A DNA stretch of 64,000 bases, from the NCBI RefSeq assembly GCF_003352045.1, contig NZ_CP025815.1, positions 310,001 through 374,000 of the forward strand, given 5' to 3'. The notes beneath the pieces were generated by a model, which was not told the origin of the DNA, searched no databases, and worked only from the letters and a program-made list of their open reading frames with translations. Of the stretch, positions 43,507-51,608 are shown piece by piece (the stretch's first letter is position 1; each line of letters opens with the position of its first letter). Origin of the DNA: Sulfitobacter sp. JL08 (GTDB lineage: Bacteria; Pseudomonadota; Alphaproteobacteria; Rhodobacterales; Rhodobacteraceae). A program made the translations under genes and the position numbers.

Positions 43507-43612
43507 ATCAGCTCGGTCTTTCGCATCTGTTTACTCCTTCGAAAGGTTGAGCAAACTCTACATCAAATTGAGGGAAGTTCCGGGGGGCAGGTCACATATA
43601 AATACCTCCTTC

Positions 43613-43774
43613 GGCATTGTCAGATTAAACGACCTTGTCGGTCTCTTTCCGCTCGAAGCTTTGTATCTCCAGCGCAACTTTCACATTTGTTTGGACATCA
43701 CCAAGCACCGCGACACGAAGGCATCCGAAATTCATAAAGCTTGCCCTAGCAGATCGGTTTAATCTGACAATGCC
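43613..43774. mobile_element. 162-bp MITE-like element
   Basis: GGCATTGTCAGATTAAAC at 43613-43630 is repeated as an exact reverse complement at 43757-43774. The size, perfect terminal inverted repeats and lack of a gene fit a MITE or an internally deleted IS. The GGCATTGT start recalls IS6-type ends (GGCACTGT), which is only a resemblance. No target duplication is obvious. Confidence 0.6.
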
Positions 43775-44063
43775 TTGGCGTACGCGGCGAGCCGGCGATA
43801 TAAACTTCTTGCATGTCACACCTTTGGTTTGGCCAATAGTAATTTCTGCTGTCTGAGGTTCGGCGGTATCATTCTTGAACGGTTTCTTGTTTTTGCGAAC
43901 TAATTATGGTGCTGAAAAAACACGAGAGTTGCGCTACCCGCAATCGAAACTTTCGTCGCGCGACCCAATGTGTCGTCCGTGATTGTCCAGTCGCCAGACG
44001 GTTCCGATCAGTCCCAGCGCCCTTCCGATCAACAACTCCCGTCATAAGATCCTAAGTTCTCAC

Positions 44064-44560
44064 TCACCGACGCTGGCGATATTGACCCGCTGGCCAAGGA
44101 GACCAACTTGCCTTCGCATAGCTTGTGGCAAACCGAATTGGAACAAGTAGCTCAATCATGTCGGCCTCCAGGCGCGCCTCATCCGCACACCGCACTGGCA
44201 ACTGTATCTGAGAGGGTCGGTGTTGGCCCAAGACCCTGCACATCTGTCGCTCAGACAATCGCATTGGGTTGCGAATTTGATCTATACAGGCTCGGCGGCG
44301 AGAGGGGCTCAGAAGTTTCCCCGTGCAGTTTCCGGCAGGATGAGCTTGTCCAAATTCAAATCCGACACCCCCCTGCGCTACCGGCCATTCGCCTTCTGAA
44401 GACATTTGAGTTCCTTCAGTTGGTCGGTTCCCATGCCGCCATACTGCTTGCGCCAACGACAAAATGTTTGCTCGGTTATCTGCACCTGCCTGATCGCATC
44501 AATGCGCGGCATTCCTTGGCTGCAAAGAACCTCACCTGCCGTAACCAAAATTCAGCCAAA
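44064..44560 (-). pseudogene. IS3-family transposase relic (OrfA end and OrfB start)
   Basis: On the minus strand, EVLCSQGMPRIDAIRQVQIT then FCRWRKQYGGMGTDQLKEL is a typical IS3 OrfA, followed after a frame loss by DKLILPETARGNF stop. OrfB then starts with LSPSRRRACIDQIRNPMRLS and SERQMCRVLGQHRPSQ, and dies after EADMIEL. Frameshifts, an early stop and the missing DDE domain show it is inactive. Confidence 0.7.
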
Positions 44561-44742
44561 AAACTCGAGACCATCAAGCTGCTTTTGGCGGCTTTTTTGC
44601 GTTGTAGCAAAGTCTGATAGCAAGTCCGTAACGCGTCTTTGCGCGATGTTGAAAAATCTTGGGGTCGGGCTGCCGGTCGTTTGGAGAACCACACACGCAA
44701 ATCGGCAAAGCTTTGGAGAAAGCGACGGAACAAAAGCCTTTC

Positions 44743-45624
44743 TCACGTTTTGCGTTGCTGTCCGTCTAAGGTGGCCACGGCGCCGTAGCTGTCGGGACGT
44801 CTGTCGCGGAAAACACCCCAGTTCCGCCGGTATTTCGCGGCTTCGTCCAGATCGACAGTTGCGGTCAGTATCGTTTGGGTCGTCCGGTCGGCCTCGGCCA
44901 GAATTTCACCGGTATAGCCGGTGATGAACGAGGTGCCGTAAAAGTCGAGTTCAACGCCATCCTGTGCTTCCCGGCCGATCCGGTTCGAGGCCACCAGCGG
45001 CATGATATTGGCCGCCGAATGTCCCTGCATCGTCAACCGCCAGTGCGCAGCACTGTCCAGATCAGGGTGCGCGGGTTCCGACCCGATTGCCGTTGGGAAC
45101 ATCAGAACCTCCGCACCTTGCAACGCAAGCGCGCGCGCCGTTTCTGGAAACCACTGGTCCCAGCAGATACCGCATCCCAGCTTGCCAAAACGGGTGTCTA
45201 CCACGTGAAAACCGGTATCCCCCGGCGAGAAATAGAATTTCTCCTCATAGCCGGGAAATTGCGGAATATGTGTTTTGCGGTATTTGCCCAGATGGCTGCC
45301 GTCGGCGTCGAATATTTCCATCGTGTTGAATCGTGCTAGCCCGGCCTCTTCGTAATAAGACACCGGCAGAACCACGCCCAATTCCGCCGCCAGCGCGCGA
45401 AAATGCGAAACGACGCGGCTGTCCGTCATCGGTTTGGCCAGTGCAAGATGGTCGTACTCCTCGGTCAGGCAGAAATACGGCGTTTCAAACAATTCCTGCA
45501 ACAGGATCATCTGCGCGCCTTTGTCCGCGGCCTCGCGGACCAAAGCTTCGGCTGTGGCGATGTTTTGATCCACATCCCAGGTGCAGGCCATCTGGGTGGC
45601 GGCAAGCGTGATCTTACGCATCAT
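44743..45624 (-). CDS. aguB: N-carbamoylputrescine amidase-like nitrilase
   Basis: A 293-residue carbon-nitrogen hydrolase. The Glu-Lys-Cys triad is visible as Glu44 (LLQELFETPYF), Lys117 (GKYRKTHIPQ) and Cys154 (CGICWDQWFPE). The motif set QMACTWDVDQNI and HLGKYRKTHIPQFPGYEEKFYFSPGD is close to AguB, which turns N-carbamoylputrescine into putrescine. The ATG at 45624 follows AAAGGA; the next ATG, 3 bases on, is equally possible. The agmatine deiminase partner is not in the window. Confidence 0.87.
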   Translation of the reverse strand: MMRKITLAATQMACTWDVDQNIATAEALVREAADKGAQMILLQELFETPYFCLTEEYDHLALAKPMTDSRVVSHFRALAAELGVVLPVSYYEEAGLARFNTMEIFDADGSHLGKYRKTHIPQFPGYEEKFYFSPGDTGFHVVDTRFGKLGCGICWDQWFPETARALALQGAEVLMFPTAIGSEPAHPDLDSAAHWRLTMQGHSAANIMPLVASNRIGREAQDGVELDFYGTSFITGYTGEILAEADRTTQTILTATVDLDEAAKYRRNWGVFRDRRPDSYGAVATLDGQQRKT

Positions 45625-45742
45625 GGTTTCCTTTGGTCAGAAGTGAGCCCGCGCAACTGCTGTATTCGGGTCGTTTCCCTGTGATGGCCTTTCGTAACGC
45701 AACTGGCAATCCCGCGGCAGAATTGCTGAAGAAAAACCAGTG

Positions 45743-46387
45743 CTACCAGTCGACATCGAATTTGCGCACAAGGGCCTGAATCTGCGCATCATTCAACAGA
45801 TTGGGTGACATGTTGCGGCACATCAGCGTCAGTTTGGCGGTTTCTTCCAGTTCTTCCATCGCATAGACGGCGGCGTCCAGATCCTTGCCTGCCACCACTG
45901 GGCCGTGATTGGCCAGCAAGACAGCACTGCGTTTTCCTGCAAGGCCGCGCACAGCCTCGCCCATTGCCGGATCGCCCGGCATGAAAAACGGCAGCAACCT
46001 GACCTTCCCCAGTTTCATGATGCCATAGGCCGTGATGGGTGGAAGAACGTTTTCGGGGTCCACATCCGGCAGGGCCGAAAGGGCTACCGCATGACAGGAA
46101 TGCAGGTGCACCACAGCGCCCGTGCCCGTGCGTGTCTGGTAAAACGCATCATGCAGCGCCAGTTCCTTGGTGGGGGCATCGCCTGACAGCAGTCGCCCCG
46201 TTGGGTCCAGATGGCTGATGCGTGCCGGATCAAGAAACCCCATTGAGGTTCCGGTGGGTGTAACCAGAACCGATCCGTTGTCGAGACGCACGGAAATATT
46301 GCCTGACGATCCCCCCGTCAGGCCGCGATCAAACATGGATTTGGCCCAACGTGCCATGTCGTCCCGGGCGGCGGTTTCTTCTGTCAT
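45743..46387 (-). CDS. otnC: class II aldolase family, 3-oxo-tetronate 4-phosphate decarboxylase
   Basis: A 214-residue class II aldolase. The zinc ligands are in HLHSCHAVAL and the later ANHGPVVAGK histidine; SSGNISVRL is the phosphate-binding loop. In sugar-acid pathways OtnC decarboxylates 3-oxo-tetronate 4-phosphate to dihydroxyacetone phosphate and CO2. It overlaps otnK by 4 bases, and the pair is diagnostic of this route. Confidence 0.88.
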   Translation of the reverse strand: MTEETAARDDMARWAKSMFDRGLTGGSSGNISVRLDNGSVLVTPTGTSMGFLDPARISHLDPTGRLLSGDAPTKELALHDAFYQTRTGTGAVVHLHSCHAVALSALPDVDPENVLPPITAYGIMKLGKVRLLPFFMPGDPAMGEAVRGLAGKRSAVLLANHGPVVAGKDLDAAVYAMEELEETAKLTLMCRNMSPNLLNDAQIQALVRKFDVDW

Positions 46388-47610
46388 GCTTTTGCCTCTA
46401 GCTGGTCAAGCGCGGTCTGAAAAAACTGTTCATCGCCAAAATTACCGGATTTCAGCGCGACCGCCATATTCTGGCCCGCTATTTTCAGGGCAGGTACGCC
46501 GGGCGCGATTCGCGGGCCGATGTGCAATACCTTGGCGCCCAGTCCGGCAATCACAGCGCCCGAGGTTTCCCCACCCGCCGAAACGATGCGTGTTACCCCT
46601 TTTTTGGCCAGTATTCGGGATAATTCGCGGAACAGGTCTTCGATCTTTGCGGCAATCACATCCTTCTCGTATGTCACCTGCGCCGCCCGCACCGCCTCGG
46701 GGTCCGCCGAGGAATAGACCAGCGGCGCAGCATCTTGCGCCAAGACCCATTCTGCGATCCCCTGTGCCGTCTGCGTGCCGTCCATGACAGAGGCAGCGAT
46801 GATTTCCTGAAACGGGGCGCGTTCCTTGAAAAACGCCACTTGCGCGCGCGTCGCGGCCGAACAGGACCCTGACAAAACCACACCGCGCCCCTTGGCACCT
46901 TGCCAGTCGATTGAATGGCGGGTGATGCCGAAATTCGCTGGCAGGCCCAGTGCGATGCCGGACCCGCCACATAAAAGGAAACGGTCACGCGCACTCGTAC
47001 CAATGGCGATAAGGTCCGAATCCCGGATTGCATCGACAATCACCATTGCCTTTGCGCCCTGATTGCGCGCTGTGATCGCATCCGTCCCCTGAAACACAGT
47101 GCGGGCGTCAATGTGATCAACATTCCAGTTGGTTTGGCGCTGTAGAACGCGGCGCAGATCGGGATCGGTCATCGGGGTCAGCGGATGATGCTGCATGCCG
47201 CTTTCATGCAGCGGGTGATCGCCCACAAACAAATGCCCCTGATAGACACTGCGCCCGTTTTCCGGAAAGGCAGGGCAAACGAGCACACGCGTTTCGCCAG
47301 TGAGATCGGCCAGTGCCTCGATCACCGGCCCGATGTTGCCGTCGTCTGTGGAATCAAAGGTTGAACAGACCTTGAAAACAATCTGCGTACAGCCCTGCGC
47401 CAGCAACCATCGGCCCGCCGCCAATGATTGCGCTACAGCCTCGGTCTTTGGCGCGGTGCGGGATTTGAGAGAGATAACACCGGCATCAAAGGACAACGCG
47501 GCAGTTGCGGGAACCCCGACAAACTGGCTGACGGTCATGCCGCCTTCGGCCAGCGTAAGCGCGATGTCGGACGCGCCGGTAAAATCATCTGCGATCACAC
47601 CCAGCTTCAA
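46384..47610 (-). CDS. otnK: 3-oxo-tetronate 4-kinase (DUF1537 four-carbon acid kinase)
   Basis: A 408-residue kinase. The N-terminal DUF1537 domain begins KLGVIADDFTGASDIALTLAEGGM, with the Asp-rich substrate site, and the C-terminal nucleotide-binding domain has GGETSGAVIAGLGAKVLHIG. It phosphorylates a 3-oxo-tetronate at C4 before OtnC acts. It overlaps otnC and the MBL gene by 4 bases each. Confidence 0.9.
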   Translation of the reverse strand: MKLGVIADDFTGASDIALTLAEGGMTVSQFVGVPATAALSFDAGVISLKSRTAPKTEAVAQSLAAGRWLLAQGCTQIVFKVCSTFDSTDDGNIGPVIEALADLTGETRVLVCPAFPENGRSVYQGHLFVGDHPLHESGMQHHPLTPMTDPDLRRVLQRQTNWNVDHIDARTVFQGTDAITARNQGAKAMVIVDAIRDSDLIAIGTSARDRFLLCGGSGIALGLPANFGITRHSIDWQGAKGRGVVLSGSCSAATRAQVAFFKERAPFQEIIAASVMDGTQTAQGIAEWVLAQDAAPLVYSSADPEAVRAAQVTYEKDVIAAKIEDLFRELSRILAKKGVTRIVSAGGETSGAVIAGLGAKVLHIGPRIAPGVPALKIAGQNMAVALKSGNFGDEQFFQTALDQLEAKA

Positions 47611-48401
47611 AACGGAATTGCCTTTTTCGGCCCCTGATCCAGCCGGAACGCGTATTCCGGCCCGTCCACCGGAAAACAGTCGCGCACCAGTGGATCATGA
47701 CCCGGAATAATCAGACCATCTGTGCTGGCCAGTTTTTTCAGGCGGGCAAACCCCTGCAACATGTTTTCGATGTCCACCACGATAGGGAACGGTTTTTGCA
47801 GTAAGACGTTTTCATAATAATGCGCGGCGTCCGATGCCAGACACAGCCAGCCGGCATCGGTCTGCACACGCACAGCCTGAAGCCCGCGGGAATGGCCCCC
47901 CAGACAATGCACGGTAACGCCATCCGCAATCTGCCCATCGCCATCGTGAAACACGGCCCGTCCCGAATAGACACGTTTGATGGCATCACACACATGATCG
48001 GCAGTGAATGGCATGCGCAATGTCTCGTGGCACATGCACGGACCGGTGGCATAGGCCATTTCGGCTGCTTGCAAGTGGATGGTTGCGTTGGGAAACTGGG
48101 CAAAGCCGCCCGCATGATCATAGTGCAGATGAGTGATGACCAGCGTCGTAATGTCTTCGGGGCGCAGGCCTATTCCTTGCAATGCGGCGCCTGGTTCGCG
48201 CAGGATCGGGCGGTTGCGCCGTTTGGCTTCGGCGGCGTCATAACCGGTATCGACAAGGATAACCTCGTCGCCGCGTCGGAGCACCCAGATGAAATAATCC
48301 ATCGCATGAGGCGCATCATGATTGTCATCAAAGATAAAGCTGTCGGCGCGGGTGCGGGTGTTACGTTCAGCATATTTCAGGGCGTGGACAGTCCAGTTCA
48401 T
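47607..48401 (-). CDS. metallo-beta-lactamase fold hydrolase, AHL-lactonase-like
   Basis: A 264-residue MBL-fold protein with HLHYDHAGG (His91, His93, Asp95, His96), a later metal ligand region LGGHSRGLQ, SDAAHYYEN and GHDPLV. This is the AttM/AiiB lactonase pattern. In this operon (4-base overlaps on both sides) a sugar-acid lactone is a more likely substrate than a quorum signal, which is inference. Confidence 0.83.
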   Translation of the reverse strand: MNWTVHALKYAERNTRTRADSFIFDDNHDAPHAMDYFIWVLRRGDEVILVDTGYDAAEAKRRNRPILREPGAALQGIGLRPEDITTLVITHLHYDHAGGFAQFPNATIHLQAAEMAYATGPCMCHETLRMPFTADHVCDAIKRVYSGRAVFHDGDGQIADGVTVHCLGGHSRGLQAVRVQTDAGWLCLASDAAHYYENVLLQKPFPIVVDIENMLQGFARLKKLASTDGLIIPGHDPLVRDCFPVDGPEYAFRLDQGPKKAIPF

Positions 48402-48688
48402 TGTTGGACAGCCCTGTAGGTCCGCACCTTTTTGGCTGCGATCATCGGCGCGGTCTCTGCGGTAAAGCGTTTGAAATGGTCCGACCGCAAATGCACGTCG
48501 AACGCGGCAGCGTCGGTATAAAGCTCGTACAGAAAAACCTCGTTCGGGCGGCAGGGATCGGTGCAGACATCAAATTGATGGCACCCTGCCTCGCCATGCA
48601 GGGACAGGGTGGCGTTTTCCAGCATCAGCGGCATGAACCGGTCCATCTCTTCGGTGTGGATGTCAAAGATGACAGTCACTGCAAACAT
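48398..48688 (-). CDS. antibiotic-biosynthesis-monooxygenase (ABM) domain protein
   Basis: A 96-residue ferredoxin-like-fold protein with FAVTVIFDIHTEEMDRFMPL, the central HQFDVCTDPCRPNEVFLYELY and HLRSDHFKRF. Such small dimers include YgiN-type monooxygenases and LsrG-type isomerases. The ATG at 48688 follows GGAG; the upstream frame extension is not used. It is the first gene of the minus-strand operon, and its role there is unknown. Confidence 0.82.
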   Translation of the reverse strand: MFAVTVIFDIHTEEMDRFMPLMLENATLSLHGEAGCHQFDVCTDPCRPNEVFLYELYTDAAAFDVHLRSDHFKRFTAETAPMIAAKKVRTYRAVQQ

Positions 48689-48732
48689 TCTTGCATGTCT
48701 CCCCGGTTGGGCAAAATGAAACTTGCGTATCA

Positions 48733-48750
48733 ATTAGCGTATACATTAAT
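48733..48750. promoter_or_regulatory. palindrome, probable GntR operator
   Basis: ATTAGCGTATACATTAAT, a palindrome with 7 of 9 half-site bases matching and core GTATAC, in the divergent gap between the ABM operon and the LeuB-like operon. GTATAC-centred palindromes are typical of FCD-type GntR regulators, and one is encoded at 50.9 kb. Confidence 0.55.
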
Positions 48751-48821
48751 ATTCTGATAACAAGCGTTTCATCACGCGTCAAATCCGCAGGTGGGTCTGC
48801 GACCCGGAAAGTCAGGATGTT

Positions 48822-49916
48822 ATGGTCAGCCAGTTTGAAATTGCCGTTTTCGAAGGGGACGGGATCGGCCCTGAAATCACCCGCCCGACCCTTGATATCC
48901 TGAACGCGCTGGCGACGGATGCAGGCGATTACGGGTTCACCTTTGTGTCTGCGGCGGCAGGTGCAGCGCATTATGCGAAAACCGGCGAAGCGCTGCCTGC
49001 GGCGTCGATGAAGATCGCGCGCAGATCGGATGCAATCCTATTGTCTGCAATGGGCTTGCCATCGGTGCGGTACGCGGATGGAACCGAAATTTCGCCACAA
49101 ATCGAAATCCGTAAGGCGCTTGATCTTTATGCCGGTGTCCGCCCTGTCCGCATTCTGCCGGGCCAGCGTACCCCGCTGAAGCTGGAAGGCGGCCAGCCGG
49201 TTGATTTCGTGCTGATCCGGGAAAGCACAGAAGGCCTGTTTCACACACAAGGCTGCGGCGAGGTCGAACAGGACGAGGCCCGCGAGACCCTGCGCATTAC
49301 CCGCCACACCAGCGAGAAACTGTTCCGATTTGCATTCGATCTTGCGCAAAAGCGCAAGGCCAGCGGGCTTGGCGCGGGACGTGTAACCTGTGTGGACAAG
49401 GCCAACGTGTTCCGCGCCTTTGCCTTTTTCCGCGAAATTTTCGATGGTGAGGCCAAAGCCTTTCCCGACATTGTGGCCGATCACGCCTATGTCGATGCAA
49501 CGGCGCTTTGGATGGTCGAAAAGCCGTGGGTTTTCGATGTGATGGTCACGGAAAACATGTTCGGGGATATCCTGTCTGATCTGGGAGCGGGATTAATGGG
49601 GGGATTGGGCATGGCACCGTCAGCCGATATCGGTGATGAAAACGCCGTGTTCCAGCCCTGCCATGGATCCGCGCCCGATATCGCGACGCAGGGGATCGCC
49701 AATCCGTTCGCTATGCTGTTGTCCGGGGCGATGATGCTGGATTGGCTGGGTACCAAACACAACAATCCCGCGATGGTGAGGGATGCGAAATCGCTGGAAC
49801 GCGCAGTGGATCGTGTGGTGGCGGATGGCGTCAAGACCACGCGCGATCTGGGTGGGACCGCCACAACACAAGAAGCGGCAGCGGCAGTTCTGAACGCGCT
49901 GCGGGCCAGCCGATGA
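48822..49916 (+). CDS. isocitrate/isopropylmalate dehydrogenase family protein (LeuB/tartrate-dehydrogenase-like)
   Basis: A 364-residue beta-decarboxylating dehydrogenase. Visible are EGDGIGPEI, the RESTEGLFHTQG loop, VDKANVFRAFAFFR and the metal-binding TENMFGDILSDLGAGLMGGLG, then PCHGSAPDIATQGIANP for the cofactor. It is separate from a leucine operon, and its place with otnC/otnK suggests a hydroxy-acid (tetronate, tartrate or malate-like) substrate. It overlaps the next gene by 4 bases. Confidence 0.86.
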   Translation: MVSQFEIAVFEGDGIGPEITRPTLDILNALATDAGDYGFTFVSAAAGAAHYAKTGEALPAASMKIARRSDAILLSAMGLPSVRYADGTEISPQIEIRKALDLYAGVRPVRILPGQRTPLKLEGGQPVDFVLIRESTEGLFHTQGCGEVEQDEARETLRITRHTSEKLFRFAFDLAQKRKASGLGAGRVTCVDKANVFRAFAFFREIFDGEAKAFPDIVADHAYVDATALWMVEKPWVFDVMVTENMFGDILSDLGAGLMGGLGMAPSADIGDENAVFQPCHGSAPDIATQGIANPFAMLLSGAMMLDWLGTKHNNPAMVRDAKSLERAVDRVVADGVKTTRDLGGTATTQEAAAAVLNALRASR

Positions 49917-50923
49917 AACTCCGCGTTGCAGGTCTGGGAGCGGGATATTTCAGCCGGTTCCACTATGACGCCTGGCGCAGATTGCCCGAGACCGATCTGG
50001 TCGGTGTAGCAGACACGAACCTTGTCAAGGCGGGTGAAACCGGTGCGCCCGCCTATCCGACTTTGCCTGCGATGCTGAAAGCGACCAGCCCCGATCTTCT
50101 GGATATCATCACGCCGCCCGAAACCCATCTGGATGCAATCAAAACCGCGCTGGATCACGGGATTGCCGCGATCATCTGCCAGAAACCGTTCTGCTCTTCG
50201 CTGGATCAGGCGCGCAATGCCAAGGCGCTGGCCGCGCAGGCGAACGTGCCGTTGATCATTCATGAAAATTTCCGTTTCCAGCCGTGGTACCGTCTGATCA
50301 GGAACCAGATCGACAGCGATGCCATTGGCACCGTGCATCAGATCACGTTCCGCCTGCGCACCGGTGATGGGCAGGGGCCACAGGCCTATCTGGATCGCCA
50401 GCCTTATTTCCAGACGATGCCCCGCCTTCTGGTGCATGAAACAGCCGTGCACTGGATTGATACGTTCCAATATCTGCTAGGCCCCGCACAGGCCGTTTAT
50501 GCCGATCTTCGGCGGATGAATCTGGCTATTGCAGGGGAAGACGCAGGATATGTGATTTTCGATTTCCCCGGTGGCGTGCGTGCCCTGTTTGACGGCAACC
50601 GTCATCTGGATCACGCGGCAGAAAACCACCGCATGACACTGGGCGAAGCCCTGGTGGAAGGCACCAGGGGAACGCTGACACTTAGCGGCACTGGCGCAGT
50701 GCATCACAGAGTCTTCGGTGAAATACAGCAACGATGTATCCTGGAGCCGGAAGACTGGGCCGGTTTTGCCGGTGATTGCGTTCATGCATTGCAGGCGCAT
50801 GTTATCGCCGGATTGCTGCACGGCCGTCCGCTGGAAAACACGGCTGCCGATTATCTCAATGTGATCGAGGTGGAAGAGGCGATATACCGGTCCGCGCACG
50901 AATGGCGCAAGATCGAGGTGTGA
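49913..50923 (+). CDS. Gfo/Idh/MocA family oxidoreductase
   Basis: A 336-residue NAD(P)-dependent sugar or polyol oxidoreductase. The Rossmann motif is RVAGLGAGYFSRFHYDAW, followed by DIITPPETHLDAIKTALDHG and the catalytic EKP-type region with Glu replaced by Gln (ICQKPFCSS). HENFRFQPWY and LLVHETAVHWIDTFQYLLG form the substrate site. It is coupled by ATGA to the LeuB-like gene. It may make the lactone or keto acid fed to the otn branch. Confidence 0.86.
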   Translation: MKLRVAGLGAGYFSRFHYDAWRRLPETDLVGVADTNLVKAGETGAPAYPTLPAMLKATSPDLLDIITPPETHLDAIKTALDHGIAAIICQKPFCSSLDQARNAKALAAQANVPLIIHENFRFQPWYRLIRNQIDSDAIGTVHQITFRLRTGDGQGPQAYLDRQPYFQTMPRLLVHETAVHWIDTFQYLLGPAQAVYADLRRMNLAIAGEDAGYVIFDFPGGVRALFDGNRHLDHAAENHRMTLGEALVEGTRGTLTLSGTGAVHHRVFGEIQQRCILEPEDWAGFAGDCVHALQAHVIAGLLHGRPLENTAADYLNVIEVEEAIYRSAHEWRKIEV

Positions 50924-50929
50924 TGAGAT

Positions 50930-51604
50930 ATGACGGACAGCACAAAGCCGAAATCCCAGACCCAACGCGCAGTCGAGGATATGCGCGCTTTGATCTTTAG
51001 TGGCGATCTGGCGGCAGGAACCGATCATCTGGAACAGGAACTGGCACAACGTCTGGGCATGTCGCGCACGCCCGTACGCGAAGCGACGCTGTTGCTGGAA
51101 GCTCAGGGTCTGCTGGAGGTGCGGGCACGTAAAGGTGTGCGCATTCAGGCGCTGTCGCCCGATGATATGGCCGAAATATACGAGGTGCTGACCGAGTTGG
51201 AAAGCGTATCGGCCTATCGTGCCGCCAAGGCCGGTTTATCACGCAGTCAGTTGTCGCAACTGGCTGGCAGTATCGACCAAATGGAAGCTGCGCTGCGCGC
51301 AGAAGATCGCGAAGCATGGGCCACGGCGGACGCCGCGTTCCATGACGAGTTGGTGGCGCTGGGCGGCAACAGCCGTATCCAGAGCATTGTGGCGATGTAC
51401 AACGATCAGGTGCGCCGCGCGCGCGCCATGACGCTGCATATGCGCCCGATGCCGCATCAATCCAACCACGATCACCGCGCCCTATACGATGCCATCGCGC
51501 GCGGTGATGCAGACGCTGCGCGCGCGATCCACCACAGCCACCGGGCACAGGCGCAACAGATGATGGTGTCGCTGCTGAAACAATTCGGGTTGAAACGGGT
51601 GTAA
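50930..51604 (+). CDS. GntR family regulator, FCD subfamily
   Basis: A 224-residue regulator with an N-terminal winged helix (TQRAVEDMRALIFSGDLAAG; LAQRLGMSRTPVREATLLLEAQGLLEVRARKGVRI) and an FCD domain with ADAAFHDELVALGGN and NHDHRALYDAI carrying probable metal-ligand histidines. It ends the plus-strand operon of the sugar-acid cluster and probably binds the GTATAC palindrome at 48.7 kb. Confidence 0.9.
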   Translation: MTDSTKPKSQTQRAVEDMRALIFSGDLAAGTDHLEQELAQRLGMSRTPVREATLLLEAQGLLEVRARKGVRIQALSPDDMAEIYEVLTELESVSAYRAAKAGLSRSQLSQLAGSIDQMEAALRAEDREAWATADAAFHDELVALGGNSRIQSIVAMYNDQVRRARAMTLHMRPMPHQSNHDHRALYDAIARGDADAARAIHHSHRAQAQQMMVSLLKQFGLKRV

Positions 51605-51608
51605 AACC

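Larger units (their letters stand above)
43507..44742. other. gene-free stretch with a MITE-like element and an IS3 relic
   Basis: 1.24 kb between the pilus locus and the amidase gene, without an intact gene. It holds a 162-bp element with 18-bp perfect terminal inverted repeats (43613-43774) and a decayed IS3-family transposase relic (44064-44560). About 290 bases between them have nothing recognisable. Confidence 0.6.

Noticed and set aside
43547-43856. Short ORFs inside and around the 162-bp inverted-repeat element
   Set aside because: They are no longer than chance and run through the terminal repeats. No transposase motif is visible.
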